From positions 1 through 28,043 of the forward strand of contig JAHEOA010000113.1 of NCBI GenBank assembly GCA_018609825.1: a DNA stretch of 28,043 nucleotides, read 5' to 3'. Source of the DNA: Candidatus Bipolaricaulota bacterium (GTDB lineage: Bacteria > Bipolaricaulota > Bipolaricaulia > RBG-16-55-9). Positions 14,623 to 22,726 of the stretch are shown here, piece after piece. The notes under the pieces are model-generated. The model was not told the origin of the DNA, did not search any database, and was given only the letters and a program-made list of their open reading frames with translations. A program made the translations under genes and the position numbers. Position 1 is the first letter of the stretch; each line of letters opens with the position of its first letter.

Positions 14623-15795
14623 ATGACGACGGAGACGACGACCCAAACGCAAACGCATCCGCACGCGCCGACGAACGGGGCCGGTCCACGGCCCACGACG
14701 GCGTTCCACCCTGGCATGGACGGGACGCGCGTGTTTGAGGAGCGCCCCATTCTGATCTACTGGGAGACGACGCTGGCCTGCGACTTGGCGTGTCAACACT
14801 GCCGCGCCGAGGCCCAGCATGAACCCCATCCCTATCAGCTGAGCACCGAGGAAGGCCTCGAGCTGCTGGACGAACTGAAGACGTTCGGCGACCCGCCGCC
14901 GCACCTGGTGATGACCGGCGGCGACGTGATGCACCGGGATGACCTCTTTCAACTGGTGGAAGCCGCCATTGACCGCGGTTTCCCCTTGTCGATCGCGCCG
15001 AGCGCCACCAACCGCCTCACGCGGGAGAAGCTGCAACGGCTGAAGGACCTCGGCGTGCACGGCTTCTCGCTCAGCATCGATGGATCGGATGCCGAATGGC
15101 ACGACAACTTCCGCGGCGTGCCCGGCACGTTCGCCCAGACCGTCTGGGCCGCCCGCGAGATCCGCGAGATGGGCTTCCCGCTGCAGGTCAACACGCTCGT
15201 CACCGCTGATACCTTGCCCGATCTCGGCAACATCTACGATCTGATGGTCGAGCTGGACGTCTCGCGGTGGAGCCTGTTCTTCCTCGTGCAAGTCGGTCGA
15301 GGGAAGGTGCTCAAGCCGATCACGGAGGCCCAAGCCGAGAACCTGTTCCATTGGGTCTACGACAAGTCCAAGACGTCGCCGTTCGCGATCAAGACGACGG
15401 AGGCGATGAACTTCCGCCGAGTGGCGTATCAGCGCATGCGCATTGAAGGGCTCAGCCCCGAGGAGATCAAACAGACGTCGGTCGGGCACGGGTTCGGCAT
15501 CCGCGACGGCAACGGCATCATGTTCATCTCGCACACGGGCGACGTCTATCCCACGGGCTTTCTCCCGCTATCCGCCGGCAACGTGCGCCATCGGAGCCCG
15601 GTCGACATCTATCGCAACAGCCAGTTGTTTATCGACCTGCGCAATCCCGACGGCTTCGCGGGCGACTGCGGCGAGTGCGAGTACCGCTACATCTGCGGTG
15701 GCTCGCGCGCGCGGGCGTTTGCGGCCACGGGCGACCCGCTCGCGGCCGACCCGCTCTGCCCCTACAAGCCGCGAGGCGGCGAGGTGGTGACGTGA
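14623..15795 (+). CDS. Radical SAM/SPASM protein, AhbD/NirJ-like haem-cluster type
   Basis: A 390-residue radical SAM enzyme. The cluster motif is CDLACQHC (C53-x3-C57-x2-C60), followed by MTGGD at 97-101. The C-terminal SPASM-like region has C349, C352, C358 and C379 (CGECEYRYICGGSRARAF ... DPLCPY), closely resembling AhbD and NirJ, although the usual CGGC is CGGS here. FISHTGDVYPTGFLPLSAGNVR at 301-322 is also typical of this group (TIGR04053-like from memory). AhbD decarboxylates Fe-coproporphyrin to haem; NirJ acts on haem d1 precursors. Placement between hemB and hemL supports a tetrapyrrole substrate, but the exact reaction is inference. It has AAAGGAG at 8 nt, and its stop overlaps the hemL start. 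Confidence 0.85.
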   Translation: MTTETTTQTQTHPHAPTNGAGPRPTTAFHPGMDGTRVFEERPILIYWETTLACDLACQHCRAEAQHEPHPYQLSTEEGLELLDELKTFGDPPPHLVMTGGDVMHRDDLFQLVEAAIDRGFPLSIAPSATNRLTREKLQRLKDLGVHGFSLSIDGSDAEWHDNFRGVPGTFAQTVWAAREIREMGFPLQVNTLVTADTLPDLGNIYDLMVELDVSRWSLFFLVQVGRGKVLKPITEAQAENLFHWVYDKSKTSPFAIKTTEAMNFRRVAYQRMRIEGLSPEEIKQTSVGHGFGIRDGNGIMFISHTGDVYPTGFLPLSAGNVRHRSPVDIYRNSQLFIDLRNPDGFAGDCGECEYRYICGGSRARAFAATGDPLAADPLCPYKPRGGEVVT

Positions 15796-17084
15796 CCCGC
15801 TCGTTCACGCGCTCCGAGGCGCTCTACGACGAGGCGCTCAGCCTCATTCCCGGCGGCGTGGACAGCCCGGCGCGCGCGTTCGACGGCGTCGGCGGCGCGC
15901 CCGTCTTCATCGACTCGGGTGAGGGCGCCCTCATTCGCGACGTCGACGGCAACGAGTACGTCGACTACGTGAGCTCCTACGGCCCGCTCATCCTGGGTCA
16001 CGCCCATCCGGACGTCATCCAGGCCGTCAATGACATGGCCGCCAAGGGGACGAGCTTCGGCACGCCCACCCAAGTGGAGAACGAGCTGGCCCAAACCGTT
16101 ATCGAGGCGCTGCCGTCGGTGGAGATGGTCCGTTTTGTCAACTCCGGCACGGAAGCCACTATGAGCGCCGTCCGCTTGGCGCGCGGATTCACGGGCCGGG
16201 AGAAAGTTGTCAAGTTTGCCGGGTGCTATCATGGCCACGTCGACGCGCTCTTGGCGGAAGCGGGATCCGGGGTCGCCACCCACGGCCTGCCGGCCACCGC
16301 CGGCGTCCCCAAGGCGGCCGTGGCGGACACGCTGACGGCTCCGTACAACGACCCCGAAGCCGTCCAGGGACTGTTTGAGACGTTCCCCAATGAGATCGCG
16401 GCCGTGGTCGTGGAGCCCGTCGCGGGCAACATGGGCGTCGTGCCGCCGGAGCCCGGGTTTTTGGAAGATCTTCGAGAGGTGACGCGTCAACACGATGCGT
16501 TGTTGATCTTTGACGAAGTCATGACCGGCTTTCGCGTGGCGTATGGCGGCGCTCAGGAGCGCTTCGGCGTCACGCCCGACCTGACCTGTTTCGGCAAGAT
16601 CATCGGCGGTGGGCTGCCTGTGGGCGCTTACGGGGGACGCATCGACGTCATGGAGCAGATCGCCCCGAAGGGCCCCGTCTATCAGGCCGGGACGCTCTCC
16701 GGCAATCCCTTGGCGATGGCCGCGGGCCTGACGACGCTGCAGAAGCTCCAGGAGCCCGGCGTCTACGACCAACTGGAGGAGCGGTCCCGAGAGCTTCAGG
16801 ACGGGCTCACGGAAGCCGCCCAGGACGCGGGCGTCCCGCTGGTCGCCCAGCGCGTCGGCGCGATGCTGACGCCATTCATCAGCGATCACCCGATTCGCAA
16901 CTACGCGGACGCTCAGCATGTGGACACCGAGCGCTTCGCGCGCTTCTTCTGGGGCCTGCTCCACCGCGGCGTCCTCACTGCGCCCTCGACGTACGAGGCC
17001 TGGTTCCCCTCGCTCGCCCACAGCTCCGACGACGTTCAACAGACCGTTGACGCGGCTTACGAGGCCTTCAAGGAGCTGCGATGA
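15792..17084 (+). CDS. hemL: Glutamate-1-semialdehyde 2,1-aminomutase
   Basis: A 430-residue PLP enzyme that turns glutamate-1-semialdehyde into 5-aminolevulinate, the step after the HemA half of HemA-HemC. Characteristic segments are IPGGVDSPARAF at 19-30, FVNSGTEATMSAVRLAR at 115-131, GCYHGHVD at 144-151, IFDEVMTGFR at 239-248 (D241 contacts the PLP ring) and the PLP lysine K269 in CFGKIIGGGLPVGAYGG. Start GTG 15792 overlaps the stop of the radical SAM gene (GTGA) and gives the usual family length; an in-frame extension to 15675 encodes non-conserved Arg-rich sequence and is rejected. Confidence 0.96.
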   Translation: MTRSFTRSEALYDEALSLIPGGVDSPARAFDGVGGAPVFIDSGEGALIRDVDGNEYVDYVSSYGPLILGHAHPDVIQAVNDMAAKGTSFGTPTQVENELAQTVIEALPSVEMVRFVNSGTEATMSAVRLARGFTGREKVVKFAGCYHGHVDALLAEAGSGVATHGLPATAGVPKAAVADTLTAPYNDPEAVQGLFETFPNEIAAVVVEPVAGNMGVVPPEPGFLEDLREVTRQHDALLIFDEVMTGFRVAYGGAQERFGVTPDLTCFGKIIGGGLPVGAYGGRIDVMEQIAPKGPVYQAGTLSGNPLAMAAGLTTLQKLQEPGVYDQLEERSRELQDGLTEAAQDAGVPLVAQRVGAMLTPFISDHPIRNYADAQHVDTERFARFFWGLLHRGVLTAPSTYEAWFPSLAHSSDDVQQTVDAAYEAFKELR

Positions 17085-18136
17085 GCGCGTTCAACGATCG
17101 GTTCTTGAGAGCCTGTCGGGGCGAGCCCGTCGATCGGACCCCGGTCTGGTTCATGCGCCAGGCGGGGCGCTATCAGGCCGAGTATCGGGCGCTGCGCGAA
17201 CAATACGACATGATGACGCTCGCGACGACGCCGGAGCTTACCGCCGAAGTGACGCTGTTGCCCATTCGCCAGATGGCGGTGGACGCGGCGATCCTGTTCT
17301 CGGACATCATCATTCCGTTGCGGCCGATGGGCATTGACGTGGAGCTGCGCAAGGGCGTCGGCCCGGTCGTCGATCGGCCCGTCCGGTCGTCCGATGACGT
17401 CGACCGTGTGCGGCCGCTGGAGCCCGAAGGCGATCTGGATTACGTCCTGGACGCCATTCGGATGCTGCGCGAGGAGTTGACCGTCCCCCTGATCGGCTTC
17501 GTCGGCGCGCCGTTCACGCTGTCGAGCTACATCGTCGAGGGCGGGCCGACAAAGAACTACGCCAAGGTCAAGGCGTTCATGTATCAGGAGCCGGACGCCT
17601 GGCACCAACTCTGTGGCAAACTGGCCGACGCGGTCGCCCGGTATCTCCAGGCGCAAGTGGACGCCGGCGCGCAGGCCGTGCAGGTGTTTGACAGCTGGGT
17701 GGGCGCGCTCGGGCCGCAGGACTACGACGAGTTCGTCAAGCCCCACATGAGGCGACTGTTCGACTCGCTGGATCTGGAGGTTCCCGTCATCCACTTCGGC
17801 GTCGGCTCCGCGGCGCTGTTGGAGCGCATGCAGGAGGCTGGCGGGGACGTGATCGGCGTCGACTGGCACGTCTATCTGGACGACGCGCGCGAGCGCCTCG
17901 GCTCGGGCACGCCCGTGCAGGGCAACCTCGATCCCATTGCCGTGCTGGCCCCTTGGGAGCTGCTGCGCGAGCGGGCCCTCGACGTCCTGCGGCGAGCGGG
18001 GCCGCGACCGGGCCACATCTTCAACCTCGGCCACGGGCTCATCCCGGACACGGATCCCGAACAGCTGAGCCGCCTGGTGGATCTGGTTCACGAGGAGAGC
18101 CCCCGGTTTATTCGTGCCCAAGGAGTGTCCTCATGA
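17081..18136 (+). CDS. hemE: Uroporphyrinogen decarboxylase
   Basis: A 351-residue enzyme that converts uroporphyrinogen III to coproporphyrinogen III. The N-terminal signature PVWFMRQAGRYQAEYR carries the carboxylate-binding R26 and R30. D75 in ILFSDIIIPL is the catalytic Asp, GFVGAPFTLSSYIVEGG follows at about 141-157, and the C-terminal NLGHGLIPDTDPE holds the conserved His. The ATG overlaps the hemL stop (ATGA), and AAGGAG lies 5 nt upstream. Confidence 0.96.
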   Translation: MSAFNDRFLRACRGEPVDRTPVWFMRQAGRYQAEYRALREQYDMMTLATTPELTAEVTLLPIRQMAVDAAILFSDIIIPLRPMGIDVELRKGVGPVVDRPVRSSDDVDRVRPLEPEGDLDYVLDAIRMLREELTVPLIGFVGAPFTLSSYIVEGGPTKNYAKVKAFMYQEPDAWHQLCGKLADAVARYLQAQVDAGAQAVQVFDSWVGALGPQDYDEFVKPHMRRLFDSLDLEVPVIHFGVGSAALLERMQEAGGDVIGVDWHVYLDDARERLGSGTPVQGNLDPIAVLAPWELLRERALDVLRRAGPRPGHIFNLGHGLIPDTDPEQLSRLVDLVHEESPRFIRAQGVSS

Positions 18137-19593
18137 CCGACCCCATCCGCGTGGCCATCGTCGGCGGCGGCATCACGGGCCTGTCCGCGGCCTATCGGCT
18201 CCAGGCACGGGCCCGCGAGCAGGGCCAACCGATCGAGCTCACCGTCATCGAGGCCGATGAGCGCCTCGGCGGCAAGATCGTCACCGAGCACACCGACGAC
18301 GGCTTCCTCATCGAGGGCGGGCCGGACTCCATGGCGACGATGAAGCCCCAAGGCCTCCAGTTCTGTCGCGAGCTCGGCCTCGGGGATCAGTTGATTGAGC
18401 CGCCGGCCGATAAGAGCGCCTACATCCTCTTCAACGGAAAGCTGCGCGTGCTGCCGCGTGGCGCGATGGGCTTCATCCCGACGCCGCAGTCGATGATGGC
18501 GTTTCTGGGCAGCAACCTCTTTTCCGTCCGGGGCAAGCTGCGCATGGGCCTGGAGCCGTTCATCCCGGCCAAGCGCGACGACCGTGACGAGTCGCTCGGC
18601 TCGTTCGTCCAACGGCGTTTGGGGCGCGAGCCGCTGGAACGCCTGGCGGAGCCCCTGCTGGCCGGCGTCTACGCCTCCGACGCGGACAACCTGAGCCTGA
18701 ACGCGACGTTCCCCCAGTTCGCCTCGCTGGAGCGCAAGTACGGCGGGCTCGTCAAGGGGGCCGTTGCCGCCCGCAAGAAGCGCGAAGCGGCCGCATCAAA
18801 CCGTTCCGGAGCGTCGAAGCCCAAGTCGATCTTCGCCTCGCTGCGCACCGGCCTCGCGACCTGGATCGAGACCCTCGAAGCCCAGTTGGGCCACGCGCGG
18901 ATTCTCAAGGGCCGACCCGTGCGGCGGGCCGAGCGGATCGGAGACGCCGCGTATCGGCTCCATCTCGATCACGAGACGATCGACGCCGACCGGGTGCTGT
19001 TCACCACGGAAGCGTTCGTCACGGCCGAGCTGCTGGAGGGGATCAGTCTCGAGGCCGCGGAGCAGCTGTTGACCATTCCCTACTCGAGCACGGCGATCGC
19101 GACGCTGGCGTTCCCCCGCGACCGGGTGGAGCACCCGCTCGATGCGACGGGGTTTTTGGTCCCGCGCACCGAGCCGCGCGAGATCACCGCCTGCACCTGG
19201 AGTTCCTCAAAATGGGAGAATCGGGCCCCGGAGGGCTACGCGCTGTTGCGCTGCTTCTTCGGGCGTTCCGGGTCCGCCGAGGCGGTGCTCAACTCGAGCG
19301 ACGCGGAGCTGATCGATGCCGCAACGCGCGAGATGCGCGACCTCGTGGGCGCTGCGGGCGAGCCGACGCTGACCCGCGTGCACCGCTGGGAGGGCGCGAT
19401 GCCCCAGTACGAAGTGGGCCACCTCGACAAGCTCGAGCACATCGACGCCGCGCTGGCGGAGCTGCCCGGCGTGGAGATCGCCGGCTCCGGGTACCGCGGC
19501 ATCGGCCTGCCCGACTGCGTCAAGCAAGGGCATCAGGCGGCCGAGCGGCTGTTGGCGCTCGAGACCTCCGTGGAACAGATGGCCGTGCGTTAG
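18133..19593 (+). CDS. hemY: HemY-type protoporphyrinogen/coproporphyrinogen oxidase
   Basis: A 486-residue FAD enzyme. The dinucleotide-binding motif is VAIVGGGITGLSAAYRL at residues 7-23, with ERLGGKI after it, and the C-terminal FAD motif is VEIAGSGYRGIGLPDCVKQGHQAAE. Proteins of this family oxidise protoporphyrinogen IX or, in many Gram-positive and deep-branching bacteria, coproporphyrinogen III (CgoX). Sequence alone does not separate these reliably; lack of a hemN or hemF gene in the operon makes coproporphyrinogen a reasonable guess. The ATG overlaps the hemE stop (ATGA) with AAGGAG upstream; a longer in-frame start at 17953 lies inside hemE and is rejected. Confidence 0.93.
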   Translation: MTDPIRVAIVGGGITGLSAAYRLQARAREQGQPIELTVIEADERLGGKIVTEHTDDGFLIEGGPDSMATMKPQGLQFCRELGLGDQLIEPPADKSAYILFNGKLRVLPRGAMGFIPTPQSMMAFLGSNLFSVRGKLRMGLEPFIPAKRDDRDESLGSFVQRRLGREPLERLAEPLLAGVYASDADNLSLNATFPQFASLERKYGGLVKGAVAARKKREAAASNRSGASKPKSIFASLRTGLATWIETLEAQLGHARILKGRPVRRAERIGDAAYRLHLDHETIDADRVLFTTEAFVTAELLEGISLEAAEQLLTIPYSSTAIATLAFPRDRVEHPLDATGFLVPRTEPREITACTWSSSKWENRAPEGYALLRCFFGRSGSAEAVLNSSDAELIDAATREMRDLVGAAGEPTLTRVHRWEGAMPQYEVGHLDKLEHIDAALAELPGVEIAGSGYRGIGLPDCVKQGHQAAERLLALETSVEQMAVR

Positions 19594-19650
19594 GCTCTAG
19601 CCGCCCATGATGGTGCATTGGACGCTCGAGACGCCGGCACGGCGCCTGCC

Positions 19651-20238
19651 ATGACCCCGGTCGACGCCGATCCGTTGGCGCTGTTGCGCGAGGCGCTCGA
19701 ACGGGCCGTCGAGGTGGAGCCGAGCGCGCCGAAGGCGGCGGTGCTGGCGACCGTCGACGCCGGGGCCCGGCCCGACGCGCGGGTGGTCAACGTGCGCCGT
19801 GTGGACGCGAGCGGCTTGGCGTTTCTCACCCGCCTGGACAGTCCGAAGGCGCGCCAGCTCGACCGGCATCCGGACGCGGCGCTCTGTTTCCATTGGAAAT
19901 CGCTCGCGGAACAGATCCGCGTTCGGGGCACGGTGGAGCGCTTGGCTGCTCACGAAGCCGACGCCTACTGGACCCGTCGGTCACGGGCCAGCCAGCTGGG
20001 CGATCGCGCGTCGACGCAGAGCGAGGTCCTCACGGACAAAGCGTCGCTCGAGGCCCGTTTTGCCGACCAGGAGCGGGACCATCCCGAGAGCCCGGTGCCG
20101 CGGCCGCCTGAATGGGGCGGATTCCGCTTGATCCCGCGATCGATGGAGTTCTGGCGGCAGGGCGATCCGTGGCTCCACGAGCGGGTCCGCTACGACCGCG
20201 ACGGCGACGCCTGGCGAGCCGTTCGTCTGCAACCGTAG
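19651..20238 (+). CDS. pdxH: Pyridoxamine/pyridoxine 5'-phosphate oxidase
   Basis: A 195-residue FMN enzyme that makes pyridoxal 5'-phosphate. Family segments in order are AAVLATVDAGARPDARVVNVR, FLTRLDSPKARQLDRHPDAAL, CFHWKSLAEQIRVRG, SRASQLGDRASTQSEVL, and the C-terminal EWGGFRLIPRSMEFW and WLHERVRYD...WRAVRLQP. It starts 57 nt after hemY on the same strand with no terminator between, so co-transcription is likely. PLP is the cofactor of HemL, which gives a biochemical reason for the link. The ATG at 19651 lacks a clear Shine-Dalgarno; an in-frame TTG at 19618 is an alternative. A 15-codon reading frame (19608-19654) ends across this ATG and could couple translation, but nothing else supports it. 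Confidence 0.92.
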   Translation: MTPVDADPLALLREALERAVEVEPSAPKAAVLATVDAGARPDARVVNVRRVDASGLAFLTRLDSPKARQLDRHPDAALCFHWKSLAEQIRVRGTVERLAAHEADAYWTRRSRASQLGDRASTQSEVLTDKASLEARFADQERDHPESPVPRPPEWGGFRLIPRSMEFWRQGDPWLHERVRYDRDGDAWRAVRLQP

Positions 20239-20322
20239 GCAGCGACGACCCGGCCTGGCGTTGATCGGAACCGCCCGTTCTGGGCAAGATGGCGCCACAC
20301 GAACCGGGAGGCGTCGCCACGA

Positions 20323-20919
20323 ATGACGGACAGTCAACAGGGGATGACGAAAACCGACGTCCGCGCGGCCATCCGCGAGAAGCTGCACGCGATGTCGCCG
20401 CAGCAAAGGGACGACCACGACCGGCGCATCCTGGAGCGGCTCATGGCCCTGCCCGACTTCCAGACGGCCGAGCGGGTCTTCAGCTACCTGCCGCTGCCCC
20501 ATGAGGTGAACACGCGGCCGATCGTGGACATGCTGCTGGACATTCACGGCGTCGCCTACGTGCCCGTGACGGATCGAGGCGATCACACGTTGCGGGTTGC
20601 CGAGTTGACGGCCACGGATGAGCTGGTGGAAGGGGCGTACGGCATCCTCGAGCCGGCCGAGCCGTCCTACGTTGCGCCCGATGCCATCGACGTCTGGATC
20701 CTGCCGGGGCTCGCGTTCGACGAACAGGGCGATCGCCTCGGGCAAGGCGGCGGCTTTTTCGACGCCTTCTTCGCGGCGCATCCCGTCGGGGGGCTGAAGG
20801 TGGCCTTGGCCTACTCGTTCCAGGTCGTGGATCGGGTGCCCACGTCGGCGCACGACGTGCCCGTGGATCTGATCCTGACCGAGAACGACGTCCTCGTCTG
20901 CGGCGACCCGACGGCCTAG
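20323..20919 (+). CDS. 5-formyltetrahydrofolate cyclo-ligase family protein
   Basis: A 198-residue protein of the family that converts 5-formyl-THF to 5,10-methenyl-THF with ATP. The N-terminal K10...R14AAIREK fits the ATP-contacting start of the family. FSYLPLPHEVNTRPIV lies near 53-68, and the signature PGLAFDEQGDRLGQGGGFFDAFF at 128-150 matches the usual PGLAFD..G.RLGYGGGYYD, with the Tyr residues changed to Gln and Phe. GGGAGG lies about 12 nt before ATG 20323; an in-frame ATG at 20344 is possible. It follows pdxH by 84 bp. Confidence 0.88.
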   Translation: MTDSQQGMTKTDVRAAIREKLHAMSPQQRDDHDRRILERLMALPDFQTAERVFSYLPLPHEVNTRPIVDMLLDIHGVAYVPVTDRGDHTLRVAELTATDELVEGAYGILEPAEPSYVAPDAIDVWILPGLAFDEQGDRLGQGGGFFDAFFAAHPVGGLKVALAYSFQVVDRVPTSAHDVPVDLILTENDVLVCGDPTA

Positions 20920-20948
20920 GCGCACGTCGTCATCAAGGAGGCTTCACC

Positions 20949-21155
20949 ATGCTGAGGTGGCTGGGATTGATCGTCGGCGTCCTGCTGGAGGCCGTCGGCG
21001 TGATCTGGATCCTCCAGGGCAGCGGCCTGTTGCCCGGCTCGTTTATGACGGGCCAAGTCTTCTGGGCCTACATGGGAATCGCGGCCGTCGGCGTCGGACT
21101 CGTCGTCGCCCTCATCAGCGCCTGGGCGATCGGGCGGGCCTCACCCCGGCGGTAG
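20949..21155 (+). CDS. Small two-helix membrane protein of unknown function
   Basis: A 68-residue protein with two predicted transmembrane helices (about 3-24 and 38-61) joined by a short GLLPGSFMTGQVFW loop, ending in basic RASPRR. Similar short proteins with an LLPGSFMTG loop are familiar as conserved hypotheticals, but no function is known to me. A strong AAGGAGG lies 7 nt before the ATG, so it is clearly translated. It begins 29 nt after the cyclo-ligase gene and is likely in the same transcript. Confidence 0.8.
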   Translation: MLRWLGLIVGVLLEAVGVIWILQGSGLLPGSFMTGQVFWAYMGIAAVGVGLVVALISAWAIGRASPRR

Positions 21156-21235
21156 GAAACGAAGGTCCAAGTCGGATTTGCGCAACCAGGCTCCATTCTC
21201 GGGAGGGTCAAACGTCGATCCCGTGCTGTCCGATT

Positions 21236-22291
21236 CTACTGGGGCGATCCCGGTCTCAGGCGCCCCACGGCGCGCGTCAGCTTGACGCCGGCAATCAGGC
21301 CGGAGAGAAAGACCAGGAAGCGCGCCCGACGCCCGAGGGGCCGCTCCAGGGTGGAACACGCCAGGGCCGCGTCGTCGAGCCGGGCGATCTCGTCGGCATC
21401 CAGGGAGAACGCGAGCGCCCCGAGCGCGTCCTCGAGCTGCTCCACGCTGCGGATCCCGACGAGCGGAACCACGCCCTTGCTCCGGACCCACTGCAGACAG
21501 ACCTGGGCCATGGATACTTCATGGCGGTCGGCCGCCGCGCGGATGGCCTCGCGAAGGGGCTGGAGGTCCTCGGCGGAGAGCTCCATGCGCTGGGCAATCC
21601 GACTGGCCTCCAGGCGTTCCTGGGTGAGTGTGGAGGTCAACAGGCCCTGACCCAAGGCGCCGAAGCCGACCACCGCAATACCGAGCTCGCGGCAGGCCTC
21701 AAGCATCTCTTGGAGCGCGCTTGAGCCGTGGACGAGGAGGCTGACCATCACTTGGTTGGCCACGAGCGGAACGCCCTCTTTCTGGGCCACGGCCCAGGCC
21801 GCGTGAACTTGCTCGGCGTCGAAGTTGGACACGCCCAGCGCGCGCAGCTTTCCCTCTCGCACGGCCTGGGCGGCCCCGCGCACCCAGACCGCGGGCGAGC
21901 GCGGATGGACCGGGCTGTGGATGAACGACAGGTCGCACGTCGCTTGGCCGAGCCGGCGATTGGAGGCGTCGGTGGCGCGTACGAACGCCCGCGGCGACCA
22001 GCGCCACAGGGTCGGGAGAAACTTGGTGGCGATCAGGTTCTCGGGCCGGGTGAAGCCGAGCCGGGCGAGGCGTTCCTCGGAGCTGCCGACCCCGTAGCCT
22101 TCCGCAGTGTCGAAGAACGTGACGCCCGCCTCGTGGGCTCGGTCGCGAATGCGGGCGAGCGTGTCGTCGGAGACAATGTGGCCGGCCATCTTTTCATCCA
22201 GCCGGGTATCGCCCCAGAACATCGTCCCGATCCCGAGCGGGACGTCCAGCGACCGGAGTTCGTTTTCTCGCTGATCGTCCTGATCCGTCAT
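21236..22291 (-). CDS. Aldo/keto reductase
   Basis: A 351-residue NADPH-dependent oxidoreductase with a complete catalytic tetrad: D61 and Y66 in FFDTAEGYG, K90 in IATKF and H125 in SFIHSP. The cofactor-binding region VGIRSVEQLEDALGAL is near 277-292. After the barrel it has an extra basic and hydrophobic tail (RRARFLVFLSGLIAGVKL), which could be a membrane-associating helix. The overall look resembles plastid-type aldo/keto reductases; the substrate is unknown. The ATG has AAGGAG at 5 nt. It is convergent with the small membrane protein gene, with 80 bp between and no clear terminator. Confidence 0.9.
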   Translation of the reverse strand: MTDQDDQRENELRSLDVPLGIGTMFWGDTRLDEKMAGHIVSDDTLARIRDRAHEAGVTFFDTAEGYGVGSSEERLARLGFTRPENLIATKFLPTLWRWSPRAFVRATDASNRRLGQATCDLSFIHSPVHPRSPAVWVRGAAQAVREGKLRALGVSNFDAEQVHAAWAVAQKEGVPLVANQVMVSLLVHGSSALQEMLEACRELGIAVVGFGALGQGLLTSTLTQERLEASRIAQRMELSAEDLQPLREAIRAAADRHEVSMAQVCLQWVRSKGVVPLVGIRSVEQLEDALGALAFSLDADEIARLDDAALACSTLERPLGRRARFLVFLSGLIAGVKLTRAVGRLRPGSPQ

Positions 22292-22726
22292 GGGCGCTCC
22301 TTCATCCCGGCGGCAAGCGTAGCGTCATCGTGAACCTTGGTCGTTGCGACACGTCAACGCTGAAGCGCACTCGTTTCTCAGTGAACGCTTGCATTTGCGT
22401 GAACATCAAGAGCCTACGCTACGGATCTTGGGCCGGCGTTCAAGGAGGAACGCTTCAGGCTGTTTGTCCTTGCCCGCCGACTTGTCAGCGTCGGCCCCCT
22501 CAGCGGTTCATGCTTTGAACCTGCGGACCCGAGGATGGCACATGTGATGCGTGAACGACCGTCCTCGGTGGTCGCGACAGCGTTGGTCAGGCGGCTCGTT
22601 GGCGAGACCGTCGACGCTGCGACTCGGTTGGATGACGAGCAATTGCGTGGGGTCGGCGTTGGCAGCCGCCTTGAACGTTCGGTTCCGATTGTCACCCCCG
22701 CGCCTTGGCGCTTAGCATGGGTCGCC
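22292..22726. other. 435-bp divergent intergenic region without a recognised gene
   Basis: This stretch separates the aldo/keto reductase and exonuclease genes. Short reading frames cross it, but none has a ribosome binding site plus protein-like composition. It contains a hairpin GGTTCATGCTTTGAACC (around 22504-22520) and several scattered GTGAACG/GAACGCTT-like words. I saw no tRNA, tmRNA or known riboswitch pattern. The right end holds a promoter for the exonuclease. Confidence 0.5.
22689..22718 (+). promoter_or_regulatory. Promoter of the exonuclease gene, probably leaderless
   Basis: TTGTCA (22689-22694) and TAGCAT (22713-22718) are separated by 18 bp. The ATG at 22727 lies only 8 nt after the -10 element, so the transcript would start at or next to the start codon. 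This agrees with the absence of a Shine-Dalgarno. Confidence 0.45.

Noticed and set aside
15675..15791. Longer HemL starting inside the radical SAM gene
   Set aside because: The extra 39 residues are Arg/Ala/Pro-rich shadow sequence, and GTG 15792 gives the normal family length with a GTGA overlap.
17953..18132. Longer HemY starting inside hemE
   Set aside because: The FAD motif begins just after ATG 18133, which has AAGGAG upstream; the extension is low-complexity shadow of hemE.
19608..19654. 15-codon leader peptide before pdxH
   Set aside because: It ends across the pdxH ATG, which could allow coupling, but has no ribosome binding site and nothing marks it as real; noted only in the pdxH entry.
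22535..22726. N-terminal extension of the DEDDh exonuclease
   Set aside because: The 64 added residues have no conserved look, no ribosome binding site, and cross a plausible promoter next to ATG 22727.
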